DNA of 64,000 bases from Syngnathus acus. Taxonomy: Eukaryota; Chordata; Actinopteri; Syngnathiformes; Syngnathidae. Within the stretch, counting starts at the first letter, position 1. The number at the start of each line of letters is the position of its first letter. Location of the stretch: contig NC_051090.1 of assembly GCF_901709675.1 (NCBI RefSeq), positions 11,605,842-11,669,841 of the forward strand. Direction: 5' to 3'. This document shows positions 41,895 through 52,210 of the stretch, piece after piece. A program made the translations under genes and the position numbers. The notes below the pieces were generated by a model. That model was not told the origin of the DNA. It worked only from the letters and a program-made list of their open reading frames with translations, and did no database searches.

Positions 41895-42058
41895 CAGGGA
41901 GAGCACGGACGCACTTCCCCGTTCTTACAAACTATGCAGTCGAAATTGCTGCATTTGGAGAACTCGCAGGGGTCAACACGACCCTCAGTGCAATGGGCAC
42001 ACCTCACGCTGGATGAACCACCTTCGTGATCACGTTGCCTCTCCTGTCAAGTAAGTAT
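41895..42058 (-). pseudogene. U1 snRNA copy, full 164 nt, diverged
   Basis: The minus strand begins ATACTTACTTGACAGGAGAG and contains GTGATCACGAAGGTGGTT, CCATTGCACT, GACCCCTGCGA and CGACTGCATAGTTTGT. It spans exactly the 164-nt length of vertebrate U1. The splice-site-pairing ACTTACCTG has become ACTTACTTG and the Sm site is weakened (AGTTTGTAAG). It is most likely a pseudogene, though a variant gene cannot be excluded. Confidence 0.75.
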
Positions 42059-42468
42059 GACTTCTTAGGCCGGGGCACGCGACCACTTATTTTACATCCT
42101 CTCTGTTAGATGACAGTGCCATTTGTAAACTGGCGAATGACGTGATGGTACTAGTGAGTTAGAAGTGTGTGTGTGTACTACTCACTGGGCATAAGAGGTC
42201 ACAGGCTCAATGGTGGAGCATGCCACCGCCAATGAGCTAATGTGACAAGCCTCTGGTGATGGTCGCAACCTGGGTTTGACTCACTGGAACTCGTGAGCAG
42301 TAGAGCAAATGTTTTTCGGCCAAGTGTCCGTCTGGCTGTCCTTGAAGGCCTTGTTTTCTTGTGCAAGGCCCGCCATGAAAAACTGAGCAGTGCTCATGAG
42401 TCAAACAGCATCTGAACGGTCCTAGCTGTGTTTTATTGAATTTGCATTTCAATTGACCAACATTAGAA
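42059..42468. other. Stretch without recognised gene
   Basis: No convincing coding frame. This is probably spacer of the snRNA cluster between U1 and U2. Confidence 0.4.
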
Positions 42469-42610
42469 GGTGCACCAGTCCCAGGTGCAATGCAATACCA
42501 GTTGATGCGCAGAGTGGGTAGAGCAAGCTCTGTACCCCATCTTCCTGTTCCAATAAGTAGTTTAATATTAAGTCCCTCAATGGTGACATATCAGATAATT
42601 AACTGATAAG
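42469..42610 (-). pseudogene. U2 snRNA fragment (about nt 44 to 3' end)
   Basis: The complement of GGTGCACCAGTCCCAGG, GCAATACCAGTTGATGCG, GAGCAAGCTC and TCAGATAATTAACTGATAAG aligns with U2 from CTTATCAG onward. The first ~44 nt are missing. The break lies at nearly the same U2 position as the 3' end of the 39213-39260 fragment. Confidence 0.65.
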
Positions 42611-42624
42611 GGGGTTATTCGCAG

Positions 42625-42687
42625 GGTACAAAAAGTTACAAAACCATTCACTCCGGATGAGCTTTGGGATGATGGAATGGCAAAGAT
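42625..42687 (+). CDS. Candidate exon of an unidentified gene
   Basis: TTATTCGCAG precedes and GTAATTT follows a 63-bp open stretch encoding KPFTPDELWDDGMAK in one frame, a peptide that looks coding. The next candidate exon (48154) is downstream of a 5.2-kb hAT, and the phases do not join directly, so an exon may be missing. No family recognised. Confidence 0.3.
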
Positions 42688-42917
42688 GTAATTTCCCTTT
42701 TTTACCCATGGATTTGTGACTCCAGATTTAGCTCAAGGAGTGGCACGTGAAAAAGTCGGTGTTTATCTTCTGATGTCATCAATATGTGCACCGAACTTTG
42801 TTTTGCGCTCAACAGGCCTTGGAACTCTAAGGCAAATCACTTCAAAAGTTAAAATTGTGTTGTGTCATGTCAACAGCGGTTAATGCAGTGCTTCTCAAAT
42901 AGTGGGGCGCGCCCCCC

Positions 42918-45811
42918 GTGCTGCAGACATCAAGTCCAGGACCATCGTGTTTTGCAAGACCATTAGTCTGAATCTGTTTTGTCCATCATCGACCTGCAGC
43001 GAGAGATTCACAAAAGATTGAAAACGAAAGTTCAGTGTTTCTATGAAGAGTGATTGTTTTTGTCAGGTCTAAGAGGAGAAGACAACCAGTATTCCTTTTG
43101 CTCGCGAGGAGAGTTACGTAGAAGGCCCAGTTACAGTCCTCCACCAATTCTGGACTCCTCTTCCGCTATCTCCTCTTTATGACTTAGACTTAGACAAACT
43201 TTATTGTCATTTTGTCAACACTAGGTGTACACAAAACGAAATTTCGTTGCATACGGCTTTCAACAATGTAGTGGTATTGCAGCTGGTTAAAAAGTGACAT
43301 TCTATATAAAAATATGAAATAAGATAAGTATAAAGTACAAAGTGCAGCAGTGATAAAGTATGTAAACAGTGCAGGAGACAAAAGCAGTATTTACAAGTGT
43401 GCAGAGGAATGCTACGTTTGAATGTTCAACAGTCTGACGACAGCAGGGAAAAAACTATTGCAGAACCTGGTGGACTGCAGCGGATGCTGCGAAACCTCTT
43501 CCCAGAGGGCAGCAGGGAGAACAGTCCATGGTGGGGGTGTGATGGGTCACTGATAATATTACGGGCTCGGGACACGCAGCGCTGGGATGACAAGTCCTGA
43601 ATGGAGGGAAGAGGAGCCCCGATGATCCTTTCTGCTGTCCTCACCACTCTCCTCAGGTTCTTCCAATCGGAGGCGCTGCAACCTCCACACCACACCGAGA
43701 GACAGCTTGTCAGAATGCTCTCTATGGTGCTTCGGTAGAACGTCCTCATGATGGGTGGGGGCAGGTGGGCTCTCCTCATCCTCCGCAGGAAGTACAAGCG
43801 CTTCTGTGCCCTCTTGACCAGTGTTGTGGCGTTCACAGTCCAGGTGAGGTCGTCTGTGATGTGGACTCCCAGGAATTTAGTGCTGCTGACCACCTCCACA
43901 GCTGAGCTGTTGATGATCAGTGGAGCGTGGTGAGGCTGGTTCTTCCTGAAGTCGACGATGATCTCCTTCGTCTTCTCCACATTCAGGATCAGGCTATTTT
44001 CTCTGCACCAGCCCACCAACTGCTCCACCTCCTCTCTGTAGTCCAGGTCGTTGTTGTCCCTGATGAGGCCCACCACCGTTGTGTCGTCTGCAAACTTCAC
44101 GATGTGATTGGTGGTGAACCTGGGGGCGCAGTCGTGTGTCATCAGGATGAACAGCAGGGGGCTCAGGACGCAGCCCTGAGGGGAGCCTGTGCTGAGGGTG
44201 ATGACATCTGAGGTGTTCTGTCCGACCCGGACTGACTGAGGTCTGTTGGTGAGGAAGTCTAGCAGCCAGTTTCGAAGGGGGGTGCTGAAGCCCAGGTGTT
44301 CCAGTTTTTCCACCAGATGTTGTGGAATGATGGTGTTAAACGCTGAGCTGAAGTCCAGGAACAGCAACCGCACGTGGGCGTTCCTCTCCTCCAGGTGTGC
44401 CAGGCTCAGGTGAAGAACGGAGGAGATGGCATCCTCAATAGAGCGGTTCTGCCGGTAGGCAAACTGGAACGGATCGAATGTTGGGGGGAGTCTGGAGACG
44501 ATGTGTTCTTTGAGCAGCCTTTCGAAGCACTTCATCATGATGGGAGTCAGTGCCACAGGTCTGTAGTCATTCAATGAGGTGATTTGAGGTTTCTTCGGCA
44601 CCGGAATGATGGAGGCAGCCTTGAAGCATACTGGCACTTTGGCTTGGTCCAGCGAGATGTTAAAAATGTCTGTGATGACACCAGCCAGCAAGGCCTTCAC
44701 ATTCCTTGAACACCCGCCCAGGTATGTTGTCGGGGCCTGGGGCCTTACGTGGGTTGACTCTTCTCAGAGTCTTCCACACGTCGACTGAGTCAAGGCAGAG
44801 GGCCTCCTCTTCCTGGTGGGGAACAGTTTTAACTGCAGGAGTGCTGTTTAGTGCCTCAAAACGCCCAAAGAAGTTATTTAGACCATTTAGGAAGTCAGCA
44901 TCAACCTCACCCACCGGGGGGGAGGGTAAGTTGTAGTCCGTGATCGCCCGTATGCCTTGCCACATACTCCTGGTGTTATTGGCGTCGTGGAAAAAATCCT
45001 GAATTTTTCGACTGTGGCTTCGCTTCGCTAGCCTGATGGCACGGTTCAAGTTGGCTCTCGCTGTCCTCAGTGCCTCCTTGTCGCCAGACTTGAAGGCTGA
45101 GTTCCGTGATCGTAGCGTATGACGTACCTCCTCAGTCATCCAGGGTCGTTGGTTGGCTCGGGTGATGATGTTCTTAGTGGTGCTGACGTCCTCGGAGCAT
45201 TTGTTGATGTAGGCTGACACAGTCATGGCGTACTCATCAATGTCGATCTGATTGTCATATGTTGCTGCTGATTTGAACATGTCCCAGTCAGAGCACTCAA
45301 AGCAGTCCTGGAGTGCCTCCATGGCCCCCTCAGACCACACCCTCACCTGCTTCACTGTGGGTTTTGCTCTGATCAGCAGGGGCCTGTATGCAGGGATTAG
45401 CATAACAGATAGGTGGTCTGAAGAGCCGAGGTGGGGGCGGGGGGCTGCTCTGAATGCATCCTTTATATTGGTGTAAACCAAGTCCAGAGTGTTCTCTCCC
45501 AGAGTTGGAAAATCCACGTGTTGGTAAAAATGAGGGAGAATAGTCTTCATGTTGGCCTGGTTGAAGTCCCCAGCAATGATGAAAACACCCTCTGTGTGCG
45601 TGGATTGCAGCTCACTGATTGTCTGATAGAGAACACTCATGGCCTCTTTAGTATTAGCGCTAGGAGGCACATACACAGCCGTGATGCTAGCAACAGTAAA
45701 CTCTCTGGGCAGGTAGAAGGGTCTGCAGTTAACAGTCAAAAGCTCGATGTCCGAAGAGCAGAAGCTGGCGACAGATCTAGCATTTTTGCACCAGTTGTTG
45801 TTGATGTAGAC
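42918..45811 (-). mobile_element. L2-like LINE with 32-bp target duplication and extra 3' sequence
   Basis: The 32 bases of the hAT terminus (starting CAGTGCTTCTCAAATAG) occur identically at 42886-42917 and 45812-45843, bracketing the insertion. The LINE 3' end (GACAATAAAGTTTGTCTAAG, then TCTAAGTC) lies at about 43180-43210. The remaining 42918-43179 between this tail and the duplication is not LINE or hAT sequence, so it may be a 3' transduction. The 5' end is truncated inside the endonuclease. Confidence 0.85.
43426..45811 (-). pseudogene. LINE endonuclease-reverse transcriptase, one frameshift, 5'-truncated
   Basis: The endonuclease end has AVYVPPSANTKEAM, GVFIIAGDFNQANM, TLDLVYTNIKDAF and LGSSDHLSV. 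The RT start has [21 protein letters not shown] one-base shift near 44695 precedes the long second frame (44700-43426) with [36 protein letters not shown] and the catalytic [15 protein letters not shown]. The thumb has [19 protein letters not shown] and the end [14 protein letters not shown]. Apart from the missing N-terminus and the shift it is nearly intact, about 790 codons. Confidence 0.88.
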
Positions 45812-46223
45812 CAGTGCTTCTCAAATAGTGGGGCGCGCCCCCCTTGGGGGGGCGCGGTGCAATACCTGGGGGGGCGCGTGTGACCCTGGGGAACAGGCTT
45901 TTTTTTTGGCAGTACTAGAATAAAGTGTAATTGCGCATTTACTACAGTAGGCGGCAGTGGCGCTCTCATTGTTACTTCTGTCACGTTTGCGACAGTGCAA
46001 CATTTTACGACTTACAAGACAACAGGTTTGCCTTGGTTAGCAGTGTTCAGTCAACAGAAAGCTCCGACTGCGTCCCGTCTATAGAGGCTTTGCAGTCACG
46101 TGGTTTTATCACGTGATTTTGTGTTATGCCGCCATCTTGGCGGTCAACTAGTCAGCTCGTTCCTACGTGTTTGTATGGATTGTCTGATTTCTGCGCTACG
46201 TTTTCACCGATTTCTTCCGAATT

Positions 46224-46442
46224 ATGGCTGATTTGCTATCCAACGAAGTTAGGCATTTGGATGAAGACTCCAAGAATCGTCACAGAGAGAAGTTGAACCT
46301 TGTTGGCACAACGGATCCGTACCTTTTACCGAGAAGCATGCTAAAATCGCCCGAGCATTTTGCAACAGCCGACCTGCCTGAACGCTCATATCCAGATATT
46401 TATAATTACCTCGTCGATTTGTTTTGTAATGGCATTTCATAA
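46224..46442 (+). pseudogene. YqaJ/SWIM-type protein N-terminal fragment of the ISL2EU element
   Basis: ATG at 46224 opens MADLLSNEVRHLDEDSKNRH; the fragment ends with ATADLPERSYPDIYNYLVDL. The LP-x2-x-YPDIYNYL motif is typical of the N-terminal part of fish YqaJ-nuclease proteins carried by ISL2EU elements. A stop follows after 72 residues, so the nuclease is absent. Confidence 0.6.
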
Positions 46443-46807
46443 CTTGACATATTAAAAAACTGAATAGAGTGAAATCATTCAGATACTGTACCTGTCTGTT
46501 CAAGTTGCTACCATTTTTATTATTTGTTTATTTTTGCATGATGCCACATCTGATTGGCTTGAAAACTTAACCAATAAATATAATTCAATATTTACATTGA
46601 TAACGTTTTCAAGCATCATGAAAAAATAAACACAAAATAAAAACGGGGGGGTGAACTGAAGAAATCATCCCATTCCCTGCCTTGCTGCTCTTGCTGCCTT
46701 TCTAAAAATGCACCCAGCATTTTCAACAATCATATTTGTATCATCCCATATTGTATTATTTCACATTTTGTGAAACAAATCAGGGGTGAATAGTTTGTTT
46801 ACATACC

Positions 46808-46984
46808 TGATATGAAGTCCTCATTGCATATCCTTGTGTAAATCGTAGGTTTCCATCGTTCACGACGAATATCCGCGATCCATTTATCACGTTTTTTCAT
46901 GTTCGCCGGAAATCTATAGAAGCTAAGATTTGGTTTATCGCCTCGTCTATTGCTACATCCAACAGCACAGCAGGTATCCGGCAT
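46808..46984 (-). pseudogene. THAP-domain exon of the ISL2EU element
   Basis: ATG at 46984 opens MPDTCCAVGCSNRRGDKPNL, then SFYRFPANMKKRDKWIADIR and TRICNEDFISG. This gives the C2CH pattern of a THAP DNA-binding domain, with the last ligand (usually H before F) reading NEDF. A donor site GTATGT follows at 46807. The altered C-terminal ligand may be decay. Confidence 0.65.
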
Positions 46985-47146
46985 TTTTAAGCTCAAATAG
47001 CAGCAGATATAACAAGAAAGCGTGTGTGAGTCGTTGACCGGCACTGAAAAGTTGACCGCCATGATGGCCGCCAAGCTAATGTGGGTAGCTTGATGACGTC
47101 AGCTGCAAAGCCTCTATAGCCTCCGTTATTCAACATAACCACCAAC

Positions 47147-47803
47147 ATGAAACAGTTTTTAACAGGGATGAAAAGAAAAGCGGAGAGAAACAAAGATAAT
47201 GAAACAAAAGAAAGTCAGCCGAAAGCTAAGACGAGGAAATACGACGAAGCGTATTTAGCGCTTGGCTTCACTGTGAGTACAGTTGGAGAAGAGGAAAGAC
47301 CGATGTGTCTGCTGTGTCTAAAAATGCTCGCAGCGGACAGCATGAAGCCAAATAAATTGGCGCGTCACTTAAATACGTTACACCCCGATCACGCCGATAA
47401 GCCACTTGAGTTTTTTCAGCGAAAACGTGCTGAATATGGCCAACAGTCATCCCGTTTTGTGAAGGCTACTTCAGTAAACCATCGAGCGCTGTTAGCATCA
47501 TATAAGGTGGCGTACCAAATCGCGCAGTGCAAAAAGCCCCACACCATAGCAGAGGAGCTAATACTGCCTGCAGCATTAGACATGGTCTCTGTCATGCTGG
47601 ACGACGCCAGTGCAGCAAAACTAAAAACTATCCCTCTGTCCAATGACACTGTCGCCAGACGTATAGATGACATCGCTAACGATCTTCAAGAACAGCTGGT
47701 AGATAAACTCAAAGACAAACGTTTTGCCTTACAGTTTGATGAAGCAACTGACAGCAACAAAGACTGTCTGTTTATTGCTTATGTACGTTTTTTATTGATT
47801 TGA
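47147..47803 (+). pseudogene. hAT transposase N-terminal half
   Basis: 218 residues from ATG 47147 (MKQFLTGMKRKAERNKDNET). The BED finger shows CLLCLKMLAADSMKPNKLAR with HLNTLH. Then YKVAYQIAQCKKPHTIAEEL and FALQFDEATDSNKDCLFIAY, the first catalytic segment with D-E-A/S-T-D. It stops just after this region at TGA; family members continue for about 350-400 residues to the hATC domain. The C-terminal part is deleted. Confidence 0.8.
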
Positions 47804-48153
47804 TTTAATTTTGCAATGGTGCAATTAGTTGGTCAAACATGTTTACAGTTTAAACAAGGATTTATTTATTCTTAATTTCAGGCATTGATGCACTTAAAAT
47901 CTTTTCTGTTGCAGACTTTAAACACGATTTGATAAAGTTATTCTTTGTAAGTTTGACCATATGTCTTTCTTTTTTTCTTTAATGTTAATTAGGATAAAAT
48001 GTTATGCAGAGATGGATAGTCACGGTGGGGAGTGGGGGACGCGAATAGTTTTCTTCTTGCTAGGGGGGGCGTAACAGAAAATAATTGAGAAGCACTGGGT
48101 TAATGGGTGAATTGTCAAATCAAACCTCTTCTTTTTCCCTTTCCCCTTTTCAG

Positions 48154-49923
48154 ACTCCAAGCCTGGAGATAAGAGGAGCATCTGTATTAAAAACTGACCG
48201 GACTCCACAAGGTACAGATTGATTTATTCTTGATTGTAGAAGTAATCACAACTGCCTTGCGTTATCTTTGGAAATTGATCTGTTATTGGTGGTTTGAATA
48301 TACTTATGTATGCTTAGCTACTGTCGCGCATATGCAAAAAGTGTATGTTGTAATTGCAATCTTCAATATGGAACTTGCATTTATGACATGTCATTCATTG
48401 CCTTGACTTTCACACTCCGGAAACCATGGCGGATGTCAAAGTGCAAAATAAAACCCAGGTTTACCCTGTACATTTTCATCATTTGGATAACAACTTGTAG
48501 CGCAAGCAATTTTCTCAGTACTATTTTAAAATAATGTGATTGGATATGTACAACAGTCAAATTAATTTGCACCACATTCAAAGGCACAGACAGAATGCCA
48601 CCATTTTTCTTTTCAAACAGGGCAAAGTTTATCATTGGAGAATGGTTCATTTGAATCTTGCAGCTAACATTTGCTTCATTCTTCAACAGCTAGGAAATGA
48701 GTGAAACGCCCATGACAGGGAGGTTTTTTTGTCGGCATTAGTCATTTAAAAAGAGGTCATAGCTGCAGTAATTTAAGTGAGTATTTTATTTCTATTTCTC
48801 TTCATTATCAGAGCTTCTGCAGGTCATCGTGGAGCCCCCTCTGGCAATCCCTGGGCTGAGGAGCCTCAACTCTCGTTCAGAATGTGACGCGGAGAGTGGA
48901 CGATGCCCATGACTGATCTAGAGACCTTTGACATGATGTCCAAGGAAATAAATGACAAACAGGATGCAAGACTGAATGACAGAATGATTAAGCTTAGAAT
49001 TGGTTAGTCAAAAATTTGGATGTCCCCCGCACACACTCTTGATAGCTTACAAATGGAACCTGTAGGCTTCTGTTTGGTTTAATTGCTGTACTGTCAAAGT
49101 TACTGAATTTTCAGTTATGTTTTTGCTTGATTTACAAGACAAAAAGTCCTCAATTCAATTTTGTCTACTCTTAATTCCACTCTTCTGAGACACTGTTCAT
49201 AATTCCTTGTATACAGATTGCAAAGCAGTCTTATGTTATGAGGCCGCTGATTTGAAGACCATGGACTGGTATGATTAAAACTTAAAGTCACAATGACCGT
49301 CACACACACATCTGGGTGTGGTGAAATTTGTTCTCTGCATTTAACCCATCCCCGTGTGATTTTGATCCATCCCCTGGGGGAGAGGGGAGAGGGGAGCAGT
49401 GAGCAACAGCGGTGCCGCACTCAGGAATCATTTGGTGATCTAATCCCCCATTTCCATGCTGAGTGCCAAGCAGGGAGGAAATGGGTCCCATTTTTCTTTT
49501 TATAGTCTTTGGTATGACCCAGCCGTGGTTTGAACCCACAACCTTCCAGTCTCAGGGCGGACACTCTACCACTAGGTCACTGAGCTGGTTGTGATTCAAT
49601 ATCTGTACTGTAGATTAAAAAAAGACAACAGTGAAGGCTTACGATGTGGCTGCGCTCAATGTTGACATTTTTTTCTGTTGTAGACTCTCCACAAATGACA
49701 ATGACAACGTTCAATATGCGTGCTCGTGTGACTCGTGCAGAAAGCCCTCAGGAAGACTGCTCTGATAGCGCTGGTAAATAAAAAAAATAAAAACTCTGTT
49801 CGTTCCTGTGCGATTGCTTTATGTTCGAAATGTGCGACTGACATGAAATGCATCAAGGAAAAACAATTTTACAGGTAGTTGTGTTTTTTTTCCCCCCATA
49901 TTCATATTTCTTTTACAGAGTAA
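48154..49923 (+). CDS. Unidentified host gene, 3' exons (possible frameshift)
   Basis: Four segments have good splice signals: 48154-48211 (after CCCTTTTCAG, before GTACAG), 48812-49002 (ATTATCAG / GTTAGT), 49684-49773 (TTGTAG / GTAAAT) and a last exon from 49919 (TTTTACAG), with stop TAA at 49921-49923. The first two splice in frame as TPSLEIRGASVLKTDRTPQ-ELLQVIVEPPLAIPG and then hit TGA at 48910-48912. A second frame of exon 2, MTDLETFDMMSKEINDKQDA, runs across the next junctions to SPQEDCSDSAE-stop. A one-base shift inside 48865-48910 would unite them. I do not recognise the family. Confidence 0.5.
49290..49590 (-). repeat. tRNA-derived SINE in an intron
   Basis: Same family and orientation as 236-540: minus-strand head GCTCAGTGACCTAGTGGTAG and B-box GGTTCAAACCACGG. 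It sits in the intron between the exons ending 49002 and starting 49684. Confidence 0.8.
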
Positions 49924-50959
49924 TCCCAAGGTCTACAAAGGGTGGTGCCTGATGTACATCGAGTTCATCTTTGTAGAAGCTGTTGGTGACACACACGGAG
50001 GCCACGGATGATGAAACAAGGAACGCAATGGCTTTAAAATTAAAACGGGCTCCAGCGCTGAGTAGCAAAGGGGGCTACCAAAAGCCCACAAGAGTGATGT
50101 TTATATTGTTGTGTTTTGCCGAGATGGTTGTTTTGTTTGATATGTCCTACATAAAATATGTATATATTTATATTGTAACGTAGTAGTTTTGTTCTATTAA
50201 ATAGCCCCCATTTTTTAATACTGTATGTATAGTTTTACATTTTTAAACATATGATTTAAAAACATTGCACATTTATATTTGTGATGGTTGGATAATGTTT
50301 GAAAAAATTTATTTATTTAGGTTCGATTATCATTTTGGTTAACACAGGCCATTGTAAATTTTGTTTGCAAAGATTTACGTCCATACTTAGTGGAAAATGA
50401 AGGCTTCATGCGGCTCATTCAGGTGCTCGAGCCACAGTACGTTATGGTGGAACGTAAACATCTGACTGAAACAGTTATCCCCACGATGTATACTGTCAAA
50501 TTTACAACAGTAACAGGATTTGCCTTGAGAGGTGAATTTTACTTTCAGTTTTGTTATTTTGCCTGTAATCAAAAGTTTGGTTCAATGCCTTTATGCAAAT
50601 TGTTGTTAATGTGCAGTCACTTGCACTTTTCAGACTGACAAATCTTTTTGTACAGTTAATGTGAATTGTCAAGTTTAATTCATGTTTGAACCTGAAACCT
50701 GACGAGAAAACAATAAAGTCATGTGTATTTTTCAACAGAGGTGAGCTGTTTTCATTATTTAAGGGCAGGTTGAATCGATTCGACCCGAACCGAATCGCAA
50801 TTAATCGATTCAGAACATTCAGAATCAAAATCGAATTGATTTAGGAAATTGGCCATGACACCCAGCCTTAGTCACAATGTTTATTTCAATCAATTGATGA
50901 ACAAAAAGCAAACCCAAATATTCATACAATTTACAATCTTAAGGGCAAGCGTTTTCTCC
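49924..50959 (+). other. Probable 3' UTR and intergenic sequence
   Basis: Follows the TAA of the + strand gene. An ATTAAA at about 50196 and an AATAAAG at about 50711 could serve polyadenylation. 50757-50845 contains an AATCGATTC-rich palindromic stretch of MITE type. The gene ends tail to tail with MRPL55. Confidence 0.4.
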
Positions 50960-51352
50960 CTATTTCGTCTTGTCCCAGAATCGGCTGTACGCGTCCACCT
51001 TGAAGTCGTCCTCATAGTCGACCGCGGTCCCTTTTACTGTCTTCTTGACGTCACGCCTCTTCTGGCGACTACGCCGCTGCTCCTCCGACAGTGTGGAAAG
51101 ATCGACCGGCATCTGGCAAAAACACAAACCAAGTGAAAACGCGGAGACAACAGAAGCAGCGTACGGGCGCCGTCGCTAACCATGAGGATGCGTCTGGGTT
51201 CTTTGTATCGGATGTTGACGGTGGAGCCGTCTGGCCGCACCAGCATCGCCGGGTACGAGCACTCGTATTTCTGTCGACCGCAGCGCACCACCGACGTCCT
51301 GTTGGAGTTGAGGCGAGCGGGCGGCGTGAGTGCGAGGGACCTCGCAGAACAC
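50960..51352 (-). CDS. mrpl55: Mitochondrial ribosomal protein L55, last two exons
   Basis: Large-subunit mitoribosome protein. Exon 51181-51352 follows TTTTTCCTCAG and has [20 protein letters not shown] then PRRILM before GTTAGC. Exon 50960-51112 follows TTTTTGCCAG, starts [20 protein letters not shown] and ends [12 protein letters not shown]-stop. The sequence parallels mammalian MRPL55 (LVKQDGST-IRYREPRR, DLDTLSPEERR, YRQFW). The 57+51 codons fit the C-terminal part of a ~125-residue protein. The 5' exon with the start and transit peptide was not found; a hAT-like element lies 97 bp upstream. Confidence 0.85.
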
Positions 51353-51448
51353 CTGAGGAAAAAGTCACAATTACGACGACACCGTCGGCCGTTCAGAACC
51401 ATTTGCACGGAATGGTTATATATATATATATATTCTATATATATATAT

Positions 51449-52210
51449 TAGGGGTGTAAATCGCGGGTAAATCGCGGGTTTTGTCACGATACGATATCAT
51501 ATCGATACAAAGAACCACGATACGATATTTGCCGATATCCTGTGATTCATTCACGATACATCACGATATAGTGCTCCACGATCGATATATATATATTTTT
51601 TTTAAATAAAAAATATAGAACAATATCCTGATTTATAACAATTCATACGCAAAATCAACAAGGTACTGCAAACTCTTTATTTAGGAAATTACAAGAGTAT
51701 TGTAGTATACAAAGTGCTTATTTTAACACTGAACTTGATCAAATTCCTATATTTTTTCTCATATAAGTAAAGAAAAATTAATATTCTTTCTTTTTTTGTA
51801 ATACCATTAACTTTAAAGTGCATTACTGAACTATTTATTTACAATAATTTTAATTGTCCGTTGAGCCATCTTTTCTTTGGAATCCAAAGTGCTTCCAAAC
51901 GAATGACTTGAAGCCCAAAGGGGAGCGAATTTCCTCGTCTTCTTGGACACTAGCCATAGCACCAGCCCAGGAGCCGCGTAGTTGTCGGCTCCCCTTTCAC
52001 GTGCCTGCTCTGCTCACAACACAACACGCCGCGTACTGCTCCCGGAAAGAGGAAGCAAGCAACAATGAACTGGATTTCAAAATAAAGTCGCGTCTAATGT
52101 CCGAGGTCAAACACGGCGATATAAATCGATGTTTACGTTTAGCATCGATGCCAATAAATCGTAGAGCATTATATCGATTAATCGATGTGTATCGATGAAT
52201 CGTTACACCC

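Larger units (their letters stand above)
46080..47118. mobile_element. ISL2EU-type DNA transposon, internally deleted
   Basis: Perfect 15-bp inverted ends: TATAGAGGCTTTGCA at 46080 and TGCAAAGCCTCTATA ending at 47118. Inside are the first exon of a THAP-domain protein (minus) and the start of a YqaJ/SWIM-like protein (plus), transcribed towards each other with 366 bp between. THAP plus YqaJ genes together are characteristic of ISL2EU elements. The transposase core and nuclease core are deleted. Confidence 0.7.
42886..48097 (+). mobile_element. hAT transposon containing a LINE and an ISL2EU element; 8-bp TSD
   Basis: The ends are CAGTGCTTCTCAAATAG at 42886 and TTGAGAAGCACTG ending at 48097, with the identical 8-bp duplication GGTTAATG at 42878-42885 and 48098-48105. 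Removing the LINE (42918-45811 plus one 32-bp TSD copy) and the ISL2EU-type insertion (46080-47118) leaves about 1.2 kb with the transposase N-terminus at 47147-47803. Confidence 0.9.

Noticed and set aside
41895-42058. Functional U1 gene
   Set aside because: Splice-site-pairing and Sm-site changes plus many substitutions point to a pseudogene; kept only as a finding to test.
51034-51459. Plus-strand and continuous minus-strand open frames over MRPL55
   Set aside because: The continuous frames read through an intron or lie antisense; the two-exon model gives the MRPL55 sequence.
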